Shown piece after piece: positions 24,452 to 31,898 of a stretch of 43,435 nucleotides of DNA. Source of the stretch: a virus. The stretch covers positions 1-43,435 of IMG/VR virus record IMGVR_UViG_3300042467_001553; one strand, given 5' to 3'. The translations under genes and the position numbers were made by a program. The notes under the pieces were generated by a model. The model saw nothing but the letters and a program-made list of their open reading frames with translations, made no database searches and had not been told where the DNA came from. The stretch's first letter is position 1. Each line of letters opens with the position of its first letter.

Positions 24452-24898
24452 ATGAAAATAATAATAACAGAAAGTCAGTATAATCTTTTATTTGAAAATA
24501 AAAAAAATCAATCTTTAATTGATATTATTAAAGAAGAAGGTTGGGAATCTGCCGCTGAATTAGTTGGAGGTATTGAGAATCTTAAAAAATTGACAGGAAT
24601 TGAAACTCCTATAGATTTTTTAAATATTTTTACTGATTTGGATGTTGTTCAGAGTGAAGAAGAACCTAATTGGACTTTATTTAGGTATGAAAAAAAAAAT
24701 AATGTAATGATTTACGATAGAAAAAATAACAATGTTTATATATATTATGATGTTATTTGGCCATTTTTAGAAGAAGGTTTTGATCTTAAAAACTCTGAAA
24801 TACAACAACTTACAGAAGAGTGGTTGTCTGAGGCTTACAATTTGAGGGGAGTAACAACTTATCCATCTATAATGGGTCGGCACTCATTAGTTGTCTGA
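24452..24898 (+). CDS. Uncharacterised protein with KIIITESQ N-terminus
   Basis: A 148-aa acidic protein whose start (MKIIITESQYNLLFE) matches the N-terminal motif of the 6408 and 7240 genes. The body has no recognisable domain. A short direct repeat (TGTCTGAGGCTTACAAT) occurs near its end and again just across its stop, so the 3' end may have been rearranged. Confidence 0.62.
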   Translation: MKIIITESQYNLLFENKKNQSLIDIIKEEGWESAAELVGGIENLKKLTGIETPIDFLNIFTDLDVVQSEEEPNWTLFRYEKKNNVMIYDRKNNNVYIYYDVIWPFLEEGFDLKNSEIQQLTEEWLSEAYNLRGVTTYPSIMGRHSLVV

Positions 24899-24966
24899 GG
24901 CTTACAATCTATAATGAAATAGTTATACTTTCTTTTCTATTTTATATAAACCACTATAATTTGATT

Positions 24967-25041
24967 ATGGTTGGTATTTTATTTACATTTGCAGTATTAG
25001 TAATTGGTGTTTTAGGAAAACACAGAAAATTTTTAAAATGA
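24967..25041 (+). CDS. 24-aa single-TM peptide
   Basis: A Met start, a hydrophobic helix, then GKHRKFLK; the stop overlaps the next start (ATGA). The coupling supports expression. Confidence 0.42.
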   Translation: MVGILFTFAVLVIGVLGKHRKFLK

Positions 25042-25673
25042 AAGTTATATTCTTGGATATTGATGGAGTTATGAACTCTAATGTTTTTTATAAAGAAAGA
25101 CATAGAAGACGATGGAGAAAACCTATCACATGGTGGTATGAATTAAAGCGATTGGTTAGAAAATTGTTTAGAATTAAATCAAAAGGAGTTTCTTTGGCGG
25201 ATTATAAACCACCTAAAAAGTCTTTCACTTTTGAATATCAATTCAAGGATTTACGAGAAGAAACTTGTGATCAAAAGTGGAAATGGTTGAGCGAATGGTG
25301 TAATAAAACTAACACAAAAATTTGTGTTTCTTCGAGTTGGAAACATCACTTTCGTATTGAGGATCATATATCAACACCTTATAGATGGGAAGACGCATTT
25401 GTTAAACTTGGATTTAAACCAGGAACTTATGTAGGAATCACTGGTAATAGAAGAACTTTACGAGGTGAAGAAATTAAAGAGTGGTTGGATCAACACCCTG
25501 AAGTTGATGATTACGCAATATTAGACGATGATTCAGATATGTTGACAGAACAATTTTCAAAGTTCCATCACTGTGACACTTGGTTTGGTTTATCCCCAAA
25601 CCACTTGTATAGAATTGGAAGACAATTTGAAAACAAAAGTAATTACGAAAGATTAACACAAACAATAAGATAA
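25038..25673 (+). CDS. HAD-superfamily protein, divergent
   Basis: Motif I FLDIDGVMNS, motif II CVSSSWK near residue 100, and the acidic AILDDDSDM near 160 mark a HAD phosphatase-like fold of 211 aa. A basic insert (residues 20-55) is unique to this copy. It sits directly before the second duplicated HAD gene, sharing only the motif core. Confidence 0.75.
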   Translation: MKVIFLDIDGVMNSNVFYKERHRRRWRKPITWWYELKRLVRKLFRIKSKGVSLADYKPPKKSFTFEYQFKDLREETCDQKWKWLSEWCNKTNTKICVSSSWKHHFRIEDHISTPYRWEDAFVKLGFKPGTYVGITGNRRTLRGEEIKEWLDQHPEVDDYAILDDDSDMLTEQFSKFHHCDTWFGLSPNHLYRIGRQFENKSNYERLTQTIR

Positions 25674-26260
25674 TGAAAGTTATATTCTTAGATCATGATA
25701 GTGTAATTTGTCTCTCTAATAATTGGGGTAGTCGTTACAAAAAACAACACAAATGGGGAGGAAGAAAATTATCCATGACCCCAAGAGAAATTCCGGTGCA
25801 ATATCGTTTTGATGACTTTGATAAAGGGACAATTAAAGTTCTAAATGAGATCATTGAAGAAACTGGATGTGAAATAGTGGTAAGTTCTGATTGGAGATTA
25901 CATGCAACACTTGATGAACTTGGTGATTACTATATTAGTCAAGGTATTATTAAACGACCAATTGCGGTGACTGACATATTTAGAGACCTTTTTCCAAAAG
26001 AATGGAATGCGTTTAGATTTCGTGCTGAGTTGGAATTAGAACGAAGTATGGAGATCGGACATTGGTTAAAGAATCATCCTGAAGTCACACATTGGGTTGC
26101 GATTGATGATCTTAATATGAGTCTTGAGTTTTTATCAAAATACTTCTTGGATAGTGAGGATAAAAACCCTGGTCTAACTAATTTTGTTTTAACACCAAGA
26201 TCAAGAGAAGGTATTAAACAAAGTGGGATTAAAGAAAAGGTTATTAATTTTTTAAAATGA
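25673..26260 (+). CDS. HAD-superfamily protein, paralogue of 13277 gene
   Basis: A close paralogue of the 13277 protein along most of its length (EETGCEIVVSSDWRLHA, FPKEWNAFRFRA, DDLNMSLEFLSKYF are shared). In motif I the Gly of DHDGV is replaced by Ser (FLDHDSV); both Asp residues remain, so activity may be kept or altered. It starts in the stop of the previous HAD gene (TAATG). Confidence 0.77.
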   Translation: MKVIFLDHDSVICLSNNWGSRYKKQHKWGGRKLSMTPREIPVQYRFDDFDKGTIKVLNEIIEETGCEIVVSSDWRLHATLDELGDYYISQGIIKRPIAVTDIFRDLFPKEWNAFRFRAELELERSMEIGHWLKNHPEVTHWVAIDDLNMSLEFLSKYFLDSEDKNPGLTNFVLTPRSREGIKQSGIKEKVINFLK

Positions 26261-26340
26261 AAAGAACAATTCAAAAGATTCTTCTTTGGTGGTCGTTTAG
26301 ATTTCCAAAGAAAAAACGAAAATCAATTTGGAATCTTTAA
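26257..26340 (+). CDS. 27-aa basic peptide
   Basis: MKRTIQKILLWWSF followed by a Lys/Arg cluster; an amphipathic, possibly membrane-associated peptide overlapping the HAD stop by 4 nt. It lies where the first block has the unrelated 57-aa gene. Confidence 0.4.
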   Translation: MKRTIQKILLWWSFRFPKKKRKSIWNL

Positions 26341-26350
26341 ATTATATTAT

Positions 26351-26737
26351 ATGACAGATAAAGAAATGAATGAGTTTTTGGAATCCATTGGAGGATTAGA
26401 AAATGGATTTTACAATGATAGACCACCAATTAAAGACTCCGGATTCTTTGATGTTGGTTCTGGTTGGTATTCACTAATTAAGGATCTTATAATTGATCTT
26501 ATTGAGTTAGGATGGGATAAACAAACTTGTCAGGTGAAGGAAAAGTTTGGTGGATTAAGATTTTATATTAACGGGGCATCAAACGAGGTTCATAAAAGAA
26601 TAAGTCGGGCGGAAAATCTAAGTTATGAAACTTGTGAGAAATGTGGCGAAAAAGGAGAATTAAGAACAAATATTGGTTGGCATACCACATTATGCGATAA
26701 ACATTATGAAGAACATAAATCAAATATTCAAAGGTAA
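26351..26737 (+). CDS. Zinc-ribbon protein, paralogue of 14042 gene
   Basis: Shares LESIGGLENG, VKEKFGGLRFYING and the C-terminal CEKCGEKGEL...LCDKHYE metal site with the 14042 protein. 128 aa. Part of the duplicated three-gene block. Confidence 0.72.
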   Translation: MTDKEMNEFLESIGGLENGFYNDRPPIKDSGFFDVGSGWYSLIKDLIIDLIELGWDKQTCQVKEKFGGLRFYINGASNEVHKRISRAENLSYETCEKCGEKGELRTNIGWHTTLCDKHYEEHKSNIQR

Positions 26738-27017
26738 TGAACATTTAATGGATTTGGCACCTATTGAGGAGTTAATCGACTATTGTGTTGAGTTGGAAGG
26801 TCAGGTGCTTGAAAAAAAAATAGATGATACTTATAGTAAAGAAGAAATTTATTTACAGATACTAAAAGACATCTATGATAGTTGTATCAATACTTTGACC
26901 GATGATGAGTTGGCTCAAACATTTGAAGAACTACCAAAAACAGATTTTAAACAATCTGTAATAAATTTAAAAAAATACATGGAGGCCGTATCAGAATTAT
27001 ACGGTATTAGATTATGA
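26706..27017 (+). CDS. Helical protein, paralogue of 14397 gene
   Basis: The start at 26706 (MKNINQIFKGN) aligns with 14397, so the upstream ATG at 26673 is rejected. Conserved features are the IEELIDYCVELEGQVLEKKI helix and a DDELAQ region. Overlaps the zinc-ribbon gene by 32 nt, as in the first block. Confidence 0.65.
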   Translation: MKNINQIFKGNEHLMDLAPIEELIDYCVELEGQVLEKKIDDTYSKEEIYLQILKDIYDSCINTLTDDELAQTFEELPKTDFKQSVINLKKYMEAVSELYGIRL

Positions 27018-27331
27018 GTGAAACAACAAAACAAAAAGTAAAAATGATTATGGTCCAAGAAAAACCATATATCGTATCGTTAGAGAAAATCGAAATCGGT
27101 GATAATGTTATAGTTACAGTTGCAGGTCAACACGGATCACTTATAAAATGTGAAAACGAGACAATTTATAATTTGGTCACACAAAATAAACTTTCTTCAA
27201 ATCAGGCGTATAAGGTCTTCATGGAACCAGAAAACATTAAATTTCAAGCAGATCAAATTGAAAAGATCTTGGAAAATGATGGGTTAATGGACGTTGAGTT
27301 TGAGAATGGAGTATATAAATACAGCATATGA
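27014..27331 (+). CDS. Uncharacterised 105-aa protein
   Basis: Beta-rich N-terminal half, helical C-terminal half ending KILENDGLMDVEFENGVYKYSI. The end is repeated almost unchanged as a fragment at 36353-36436. ATGA overlaps on both sides. Function unknown. Confidence 0.65.
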   Translation: MSETTKQKVKMIMVQEKPYIVSLEKIEIGDNVIVTVAGQHGSLIKCENETIYNLVTQNKLSSNQAYKVFMEPENIKFQADQIEKILENDGLMDVEFENGVYKYSI

Positions 27332-27438
27332 CAAACGTTTTAGAAACTTATGTTCATCTATATGGAATATTATTTGTAATCAACATAATCGGGTTTTATT
27401 TACTCTATAGATATTTTAAGAAAAGAAAAAAGAAATAA
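27328..27438 (+). CDS. 36-aa single-TM peptide
   Basis: One hydrophobic helix ending in a Lys/Arg cluster (YRYFKKRKKK). A clear paralogue lies at 36433-36540 with the same end, and both overlap their neighbours the same way, so this is a real conserved small gene. Confidence 0.65.
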   Translation: MTNVLETYVHLYGILFVINIIGFYLLYRYFKKRKKK

Positions 27439-27653
27439 TGGCTTATATTGAACACAACTTCTTTCCCTTAAAAGTTTGGGTTAGAAATGAATACATGTAT
27501 CAACATAAAAAAGGACTTGGTGAATTGACACCAGGAGTTATAATCTCTGTTAGATGCATGCCAGGTCAAGCGGCACTATTTCAGGTGTTATTGGAAAATG
27601 GTGTTTTAAGAGACAAACTCCCAAGTCATGCTTTATGGTTAAGATCAAGATAA
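27438..27653 (+). CDS. MAYIEHN protein, short copy
   Basis: 71 residues nearly identical in plan to the first 66 residues of the 36540 protein (KVWVRxEY, VIISVRCMPGQAALFQVLL, RDKLPSHAL). It then ends, where the other copy continues for another 140 residues, so it looks like a truncated copy or a minimal form. Confidence 0.65.
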   Translation: MAYIEHNFFPLKVWVRNEYMYQHKKGLGELTPGVIISVRCMPGQAALFQVLLENGVLRDKLPSHALWLRSR

Positions 27654-27689
27654 ATTTATTTTGAACGAAAAGTTTAGTATAAATACCTA

Positions 27690-27720
27690 TTGTCTGAACT
27701 TTAAAAAAATCTTATATTTG
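27690..27720 (+). promoter_or_regulatory. Bacteroidota-type promoter
   Basis: TATATTTG at 27713-27720 with TTG 20 nt upstream (27690-27692), 4 nt before the ATG at 27725. Confidence 0.58.
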
Positions 27721-27724
27721 TATT

Positions 27725-28042
27725 ATGGAAAAAGTTATTATTGAAAAAGATAAATTACGCAAATGTGTGATCTTGGAAAAAGATGGTGAATATGTATTTC
27801 GTTCAGGACATGGAGAGTTCCACGAAGATGTTGCAAATAGATCCAAAGAACTTGAACCAGAATTAAAGGATTGGAGAATTCTTGGTGGTGGAAGAGTTAG
27901 ATGGTCTGATCTTGGAATTAGAGTATATGGACGATCAATTGATTATGGTTATATGGATAAAGAGATCGTGGAAGAACTTGTTTCAGAGTTCGCAAAAGAA
28001 AATGGTGTTGAATTTACTAACGATACAGGAATAGGATATTAA
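27725..28042 (+). CDS. Janus/Ocnus (PHPT1)-like phosphohistidine phosphatase
   Basis: A 105-aa protein matching the PHPT1/janus fold by eye. The HGEFHEDV segment aligns with EYHADI, which bears the catalytic His. RILGGGRVRW aligns with LGGGRI, IRVYGRSIDYG with IHVYGYSMAYG, and the end NDTGIGY with the family's NDGY. The family removes phosphate from histidine (and lysine) side chains. It lies just before two repeat-tailed genes under its own promoter. It is unusual in a phage and might counter a histidine-phosphate signal (inference). Confidence 0.75.
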   Translation: MEKVIIEKDKLRKCVILEKDGEYVFRSGHGEFHEDVANRSKELEPELKDWRILGGGRVRWSDLGIRVYGRSIDYGYMDKEIVEELVSEFAKENGVEFTNDTGIGY

Positions 28043-28043
28043 A

Positions 28044-28613
28044 ATGAAAAATCCATCAGGAAAAAAATTAGATAAGATTTTGTTCAAACTATTTGACCAA
28101 ATGATTGAAGGTGTTGACCAATACAATCATAGTGGTAGTTTATGGATCATCTTTACCAATGAACGACAATGGGTTGTTGAATATACCGAAGGAGGAACTC
28201 TATGGTATAACTACAAACTATTCAAAAATGAAATGGAATTGGTTGGTATGGATTGCGTTGAAAATAAAGAATACATAACCAGATGGTTTGAATATAGATT
28301 TTTGAATAAACCAAAGGTTGATAAAACTTGGGACAATCCGGTAGATGTGTGGTATCAAATTGAAGACACCATTCAAAATGGGGTGAAGAACACCAAGGTT
28401 AGGTCCGCATTGCGCAGGATATCAGTTGAAGATACCATTCAAAATGGGGTGAAACACACCGGCGGAAAATTGGCTTCGCTGGCCGACCTGGTTGAAGACA
28501 CCATTCAAAACGGGGTAAAGGAGACCCAAGAGTGGCGTTTGGATGCGACTCATTATATTATAGACACAATTGAAAATGGAGTGAAACAAACAAAACGAAG
28601 TTATGATGGTTAA
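28044..28613 (+). CDS. Repeat-tailed protein B (TIQNGVK repeats)
   Basis: The N-terminal domain (residues 1-95) is paralogous to the 17008 and 28735 genes. The C-terminus has four repeats ([IV]EDTIQNGVKxT) with 10-residue intervals; the stop falls inside the fourth spacer, and repeat-like DNA continues non-coding to 28730. The first three spacers are clearly richer in G+C than the flanking genes. 189 aa; function unknown. Confidence 0.72.
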   Translation: MKNPSGKKLDKILFKLFDQMIEGVDQYNHSGSLWIIFTNERQWVVEYTEGGTLWYNYKLFKNEMELVGMDCVENKEYITRWFEYRFLNKPKVDKTWDNPVDVWYQIEDTIQNGVKNTKVRSALRRISVEDTIQNGVKHTGGKLASLADLVEDTIQNGVKETQEWRLDATHYIIDTIENGVKQTKRSYDG

Positions 28614-28730
28614 AGAAAACAGAGAACGAAATATGTCGTTGAAAATGGGGTGAAACACACTACAGGAACATCAACTGACTTACGATATAAAAGGGTTGAA
28701 TATACCATTCAAAACGGAGAAAAAATTAAA
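28359..28730 (+). repeat. CRISPR-like array B with decaying tail
   Basis: Repeats lie at 28359-28394, 28425-28460 and 28491-28526, and a diverged one at 28557-28592, all with 30-nt spacers. Two further diverged repeats (28626-28661 and 28695-28730) follow with 33-nt gaps beyond the gene's stop. The repeat core is GACACCATTCAAAATGGGGT. The last copy keeps only its left two thirds and runs up to the next gene's start. Confidence 0.77.
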
Positions 28731-28734
28731 TAAA

Positions 28735-29925
28735 ATGAATAATCCATCAGGAAAAAAATTAGAGAAACTTGTCTTTGGGTTGTTTGACCAAATGATTGAA
28801 GGTGCAGACAAGTATATTACAGAACAAGGTTCAACTTGGTTGATCTTTACCGAAGACAAAAGATGGGTGGTTGAATTCACAAAAGATAAAACTTTGTGGT
28901 TCAACTATAACCTATTTCAAAATGAGTTAGATCTAGTCAGTAAGGACTGCACTCAAGAAAGAGATTTGATCAAGAACTGGTTTGAATCAAGATTTTTGGG
29001 TATTGATGTGGTTGAGGAAAGTTTAAGCACTGCTGGAAAACCATTGAAGGTTAAAGATACCATTCAAAATGGGGTGAAACACACTTGGGATTTAAATGCG
29101 GATGAAATTTCTGCAGTTAAAGACACCATTCAAAATGGGGTAAGACACACCGATTATTTTGAATATACTAATAATACCTTAGTTGAAGATACCATTCAAG
29201 AGGGGGTGAAAGAAACCAATTACAAAATTGGTTACCGAAAAGGTGGTATTGAAATCGCAATTCAAAATGGTGTAAAAGAAACACGAACATTCAATTCACC
29301 ACCAATTAAATACATTGAAGACACCATTCAAAATGGGGTGAAAGAAACAACACCTAGTGGTTATTTGGGTTCAATGGAGATGAAAGGGAAAATAGTTCAT
29401 CAAATTGAATCTCCAAAACAAAATAATGAGGTTGAAGACACCATTCAAAATGGGGTAAGACACACCGAAGTAGATGGGATGAGGATAAGGAGTGGGGTTA
29501 AGGACGCCATTCAAAATGGAGTAAAGGACACTGTGTTAGCAAAAACGGATAGATTAGTCGGTATTGAAGACACCATTCAAAGTGGTATTAAAGACGTATC
29601 TGATAGACCATTCACATTTGGATCAAGTATTGATGATGCCATTGAAAATGGTGTTAAAGAAACTAGAGAGGTAACATTCTTGAACCAAATGTTTATTGAA
29701 GAAACAATTGAAAAAGTTACACCAGATGGTGGAGTTGAAATTCCTTCTGATATGAAAGTTGGAACTGGATTGATGAATATGGTAAAAGAATTACGTGATA
29801 ATGAATGGAGAACATTTGAACATCACGATAATTGGATTAAAAACGAACATTATCCAAATCCAACATTTGAACAACAATTTGATACAGGTAATGCTTATAA
29901 AGAAATGTTAAAAACTAAAATTTAA
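28735..29925 (+). CDS. Repeat-tailed protein C (TIQNGVK repeats)
   Basis: The start at 28735 (MNNPSGKKLEKL) aligns with the paralogues; an upstream TTG lies in repeat DNA. Residues 1-95 are the shared domain. Ten repeats follow, with 10-residue variable intervals except one longer interval (27 residues). The last repeats are diverged (IDDAIENGVKET, IEETIEK). A unique C-terminal segment of about 65 residues follows (MVKELRDNEWRTFEHHDNW). 396 aa. It is the longest and most protein-like member of the family. Confidence 0.74.
   Translation: MNNPSGKKLEKLVFGLFDQMIEGADKYITEQGSTWLIFTEDKRWVVEFTKDKTLWFNYNLFQNELDLVSKDCTQERDLIKNWFESRFLGIDVVEESLSTAGKPLKVKDTIQNGVKHTWDLNADEISAVKDTIQNGVRHTDYFEYTNNTLVEDTIQEGVKETNYKIGYRKGGIEIAIQNGVKETRTFNSPPIKYIEDTIQNGVKETTPSGYLGSMEMKGKIVHQIESPKQNNEVEDTIQNGVRHTEVDGMRIRSGVKDAIQNGVKDTVLAKTDRLVGIEDTIQSGIKDVSDRPFTFGSSIDDAIENGVKETREVTFLNQMFIEETIEKVTPDGGVEIPSDMKVGTGLMNMVKELRDNEWRTFEHHDNWIKNEHYPNPTFEQQFDTGNAYKEMLKTKI
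29050..29730 (+). repeat. CRISPR-like array C, ten repeats in frame
   Basis: Repeats start at 29050, 29116, 29182, 29248, 29314, 29431, 29497, 29563, 29629 and 29695. The period is exactly 66 nt except for an 81-nt interval at 29350-29430. Repeats vary mostly at third codon positions (GGG/GGT/GGA, GTG/GTA/GTT, GAC/GAT). Spacers share no sequence. G+C is lower than in arrays A and B. Confidence 0.8.
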
Positions 29926-29929
29926 AACT

Positions 29930-30580
29930 ATGATGAAAATTGAAGCAAAAAAAGACGGTAAAGGAAACATTGTAATATCGGAAGATTCCTTTGAAATGAT
30001 ACTGGCTTGTTTAGACAATCAAAAATTTGTTGGTGAACAGCCACAAAATGGTGATTCGCTTTCGGTAGGCGAAGACAACTATTGGAAAGGACAAGAAGAT
30101 ATTCAAAACACTATTGACCATTATAATAGAGAATGTAGAAAAATATTACATCAAAAATATGTTTTAAGAACAGAATGTGATGGTTATTTTCTTGCAAAAA
30201 AATACGAACATCAAACAGAAGATGCTGAATGGACTGGTGAAGATGTTGGATTAGTATATGAACTATTCAAAGATACAAGAATAATTTATAATGAAACAAG
30301 AGATTTATTACCATTGGATGGCTCGGAAAAAATTATAGAGGGAACTGAACCTATTGGTAAAACGAAAGATGGTTGGATTGCAGTTAAACCTGAACCAACA
30401 CCTTGGTTAATTGAAAGACCATTAAGGTATGATTATCAATATTTGACAATTTCAGAAGACGGTAAAACAAATAGAACTTGGAAACAAGATGAAATTAACA
30501 AAATTCAAGAATTATTTAATGGTGGGGGAGAAAAAAGAAAAGAAAAAGATATTACAGACGAACCTTCAATCGAAGACTAA
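29930..30580 (+). CDS. Uncharacterised protein preceding first attC
   Basis: A 216-aa acidic soluble protein, 4 nt after the repeat-tailed gene, whose stop lies 13 nt before the first attC. No domain recognised. Because the first attC can be rebuilt with sequence after the last attC, this gene may have been the original gene associated with the resident attC. Confidence 0.65.
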   Translation: MMKIEAKKDGKGNIVISEDSFEMILACLDNQKFVGEQPQNGDSLSVGEDNYWKGQEDIQNTIDHYNRECRKILHQKYVLRTECDGYFLAKKYEHQTEDAEWTGEDVGLVYELFKDTRIIYNETRDLLPLDGSEKIIEGTEPIGKTKDGWIAVKPEPTPWLIERPLRYDYQYLTISEDGKTNRTWKQDEINKIQELFNGGGEKRKEKDITDEPSIED

Positions 30581-30593
30581 ATGTAGTATTACT

Positions 30594-30685
30594 GCTAACG
30601 TTGAAGCATTTGTGTCAGGCGGGCATAGATGCAACTTAATATTAACCGCAAGCTGTCCGCCCGCTTGCACAAATGCAGTGTTAGC
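30594..30685 (+). repeat. attC 1
   Basis: R'' GCTAACG and R' GTTAGC; the L arms ATTTGTGTCAGGCGGGC and GTCCGCCCGCTTGCACAAAT pair imperfectly. The R'' matches the sequence after attC 14 rather than the adjacent R', showing that this is the left part of the resident site. Confidence 0.8.
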
Positions 30686-30698
30686 TGCCGTTTAATTA

Positions 30699-30904
30699 TG
30701 GAAAGAACAATTAGAACATTAAAAGAAATGCGTGAAAAGGCTGAAAGGTCTTTTATTGAAAACTCTATCATTGTCCACAGGGCAAGTTTGGACAGTCCAA
30801 TACCCGATACAAAGTCGGATTTGGAAATGATTATTGAGTTGAACCAAGCAATATCAATTTTGCAAAATGCTACTATGGCGAAGTCTGTCGTAAATGGCAG
30901 CTAA
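30699..30904 (+). CDS. Cassette 1 gene, 68-aa helical protein
   Basis: The ATG at 30699 just after attC 1 is chosen; the frame also opens inside the attC loop (30629). The sequence is helical (IRTLKEMREKAERSF). Its TAA stop is part of the next attC's GCTAACG. Function unknown. Confidence 0.6.
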
Positions 30905-31028
30905 CGAAAAAGGCTTTGTGCAGGTGGGGATTTGGAACACGAAAGTTTCAAATCAGTACAAAAGCCTATTAGAATTACTGCTGTTTAATTTAGCAATTCA
31001 GCCCCACTTGCACAAAACCGATGTTACC
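30900..31028 (+). repeat. attC 2
   Basis: R'' GCTAACG, R' GTTACC; L arms TTTGTGCAGGTGGGG and CCCCACTTGCACAAA differ at one pair. Long loop. Confidence 0.8.
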
Positions 31029-31086
31029 TGCCGTTTTTTGTCGGTAACTCACAGATTTGATTTATAAACAATTAAAATAAAGTAAA

Positions 31087-31446
31087 ATGGAAAATTTAAA
31101 AGTAGTAAAAATTGATTCAGATTCATTAGAATTTGATAATGGAATGATTTTATTTTCAGACCACGACCAACAATGCTGTGAGCATCACTATTTGTCTTTG
31201 TCAGATTTGACATTGGATGATTTTAAAGGATTGGAATTTGATTTGTCAAATGATGATTTCTTTGAAAGAATAGAAGATTATGGAATAGCCTTAAAGCCTA
31301 AAAATGGACATCCTGTTAGAATACCTGGTTATGGCTCAAACAACGGCTACTATTCATCAAATCTTGCTTTGATTATAACTAATACTGATGGTCGTGGTGT
31401 ATTCAAGCAATATGATATTACTGAATGTCAAGAATGGAACGATTAG
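31087..31446 (+). CDS. Cassette 2 gene, 119-aa protein
   Basis: Contains SDHDQQCCEHHYLSL and a GSNNGYYSSNLALIIT segment, a pattern I have seen in small phage and bacterial proteins (DUF7448-like, tentative). Soluble and acidic. The start follows an A-rich leader. Confidence 0.65.
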   Translation: MENLKVVKIDSDSLEFDNGMILFSDHDQQCCEHHYLSLSDLTLDDFKGLEFDLSNDDFFERIEDYGIALKPKNGHPVRIPGYGSNNGYYSSNLALIITNTDGRGVFKQYDITECQEWND

Positions 31447-31466
31447 CGGTCTGTCTTAAAATGGCA

Positions 31467-31596
31467 GGTAACGGTACTTGTGTAAATTTCAGTGCCGTAA
31501 AATTAGTATAAACTTTAAATTAAAAATAAAATGAAAAATCAAGTAGAAAATTATCAACAAAGCACTGCACAGGCATTGAATTTACACAATGTTAGC
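31467..31596 (+). repeat. attC 3, with start codon in loop
   Basis: R'' GGTAACG, R' GTTAGC; arms TTGTGTAAATT / AATTTACACAA. The long loop carries an A-rich leader and an ATG at 31531 that opens the frame of the following cassette gene. Confidence 0.78.
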
Positions 31597-31764
31597 AGTA
31601 GTGCCAAAGGTGGACTTCGTAAAATTAAAGATGCAGAGCAACCTTGCCTACATCCTGACCATAACCCACCGATGCACATTTATTTAACAGCAGGAACTTA
31701 TGAATATACCTGCCCTTCTTGTGGCAAGGTTACGACATTTACAGTACCATTGATTACGTTTTGA
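31531..31764 (+). CDS. Cassette 3 gene, zinc-ribbon protein started in attC 3
   Basis: 77 aa. The first 20 codons lie in attC 3; the cassette proper begins at GTT AGC (codons 21-22). The C-terminal half has CLHPDH and YTCPSCGK, a likely zinc ribbon. A shorter product could begin at an internal ATG before HIYL. If the attC start is used, the protein's N-terminus comes from the neighbouring cassette's recombination site. Confidence 0.65.
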   Translation: MKNQVENYQQSTAQALNLHNVSSSAKGGLRKIKDAEQPCLHPDHNPPMHIYLTAGTYEYTCPSCGKVTTFTVPLITF

Positions 31765-31774
31765 TGGCATTACT

Positions 31775-31857
31775 GCTAACGGTTTCAAATATGAGAAGTA
31801 AATTTTACCTATAAAAATTTGGAAAATCAAAATTTATTTCTTATATTTGTTGTTATA
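31775..31857 (+). repeat. attC 4, promoter-bearing
   Basis: R'' GCTAACG, R' GTTATA; arms CAAATATGAGAAGTAAA and TTTATTTCTTATATTTG pair. The right arm is also a promoter -7 box. Confidence 0.78.
31818..31849 (+). promoter_or_regulatory. Promoter inside attC 4
   Basis: TTTG (31818-31821), 20-nt spacer, TATATTTG (31842-31849). Faces cassette 4. A second -7-like box (TATTTTTG) lies at 31867-31874. Confidence 0.68.
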
Positions 31858-31898
31858 AGTATGTATTATTTTTGTTTTACCTTATAAAAAAATTAAAT

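Noticed and set aside
17323-29730. Calling the repeat arrays a functional CRISPR-Cas locus
   Set aside because: No cas gene, leader or tracrRNA is visible, the arrays lie within reading frames, and repeat changes favour third codon positions. They are reported as CRISPR-like repeats only.
28044-29925. Diversity-generating retroelement producing the variable 10-residue segments
   Set aside because: No reverse transcriptase, template repeat or adenine-biased variable region was seen; the variable segments are wholly unrelated rather than point-mutated.
30629-30698. Start of the cassette 1 gene inside attC 1
   Set aside because: An ATG at 30699 directly after the site has a better context, and the upstream part is only attC arm sequence, so this case is not counted among attC-supplied starts.
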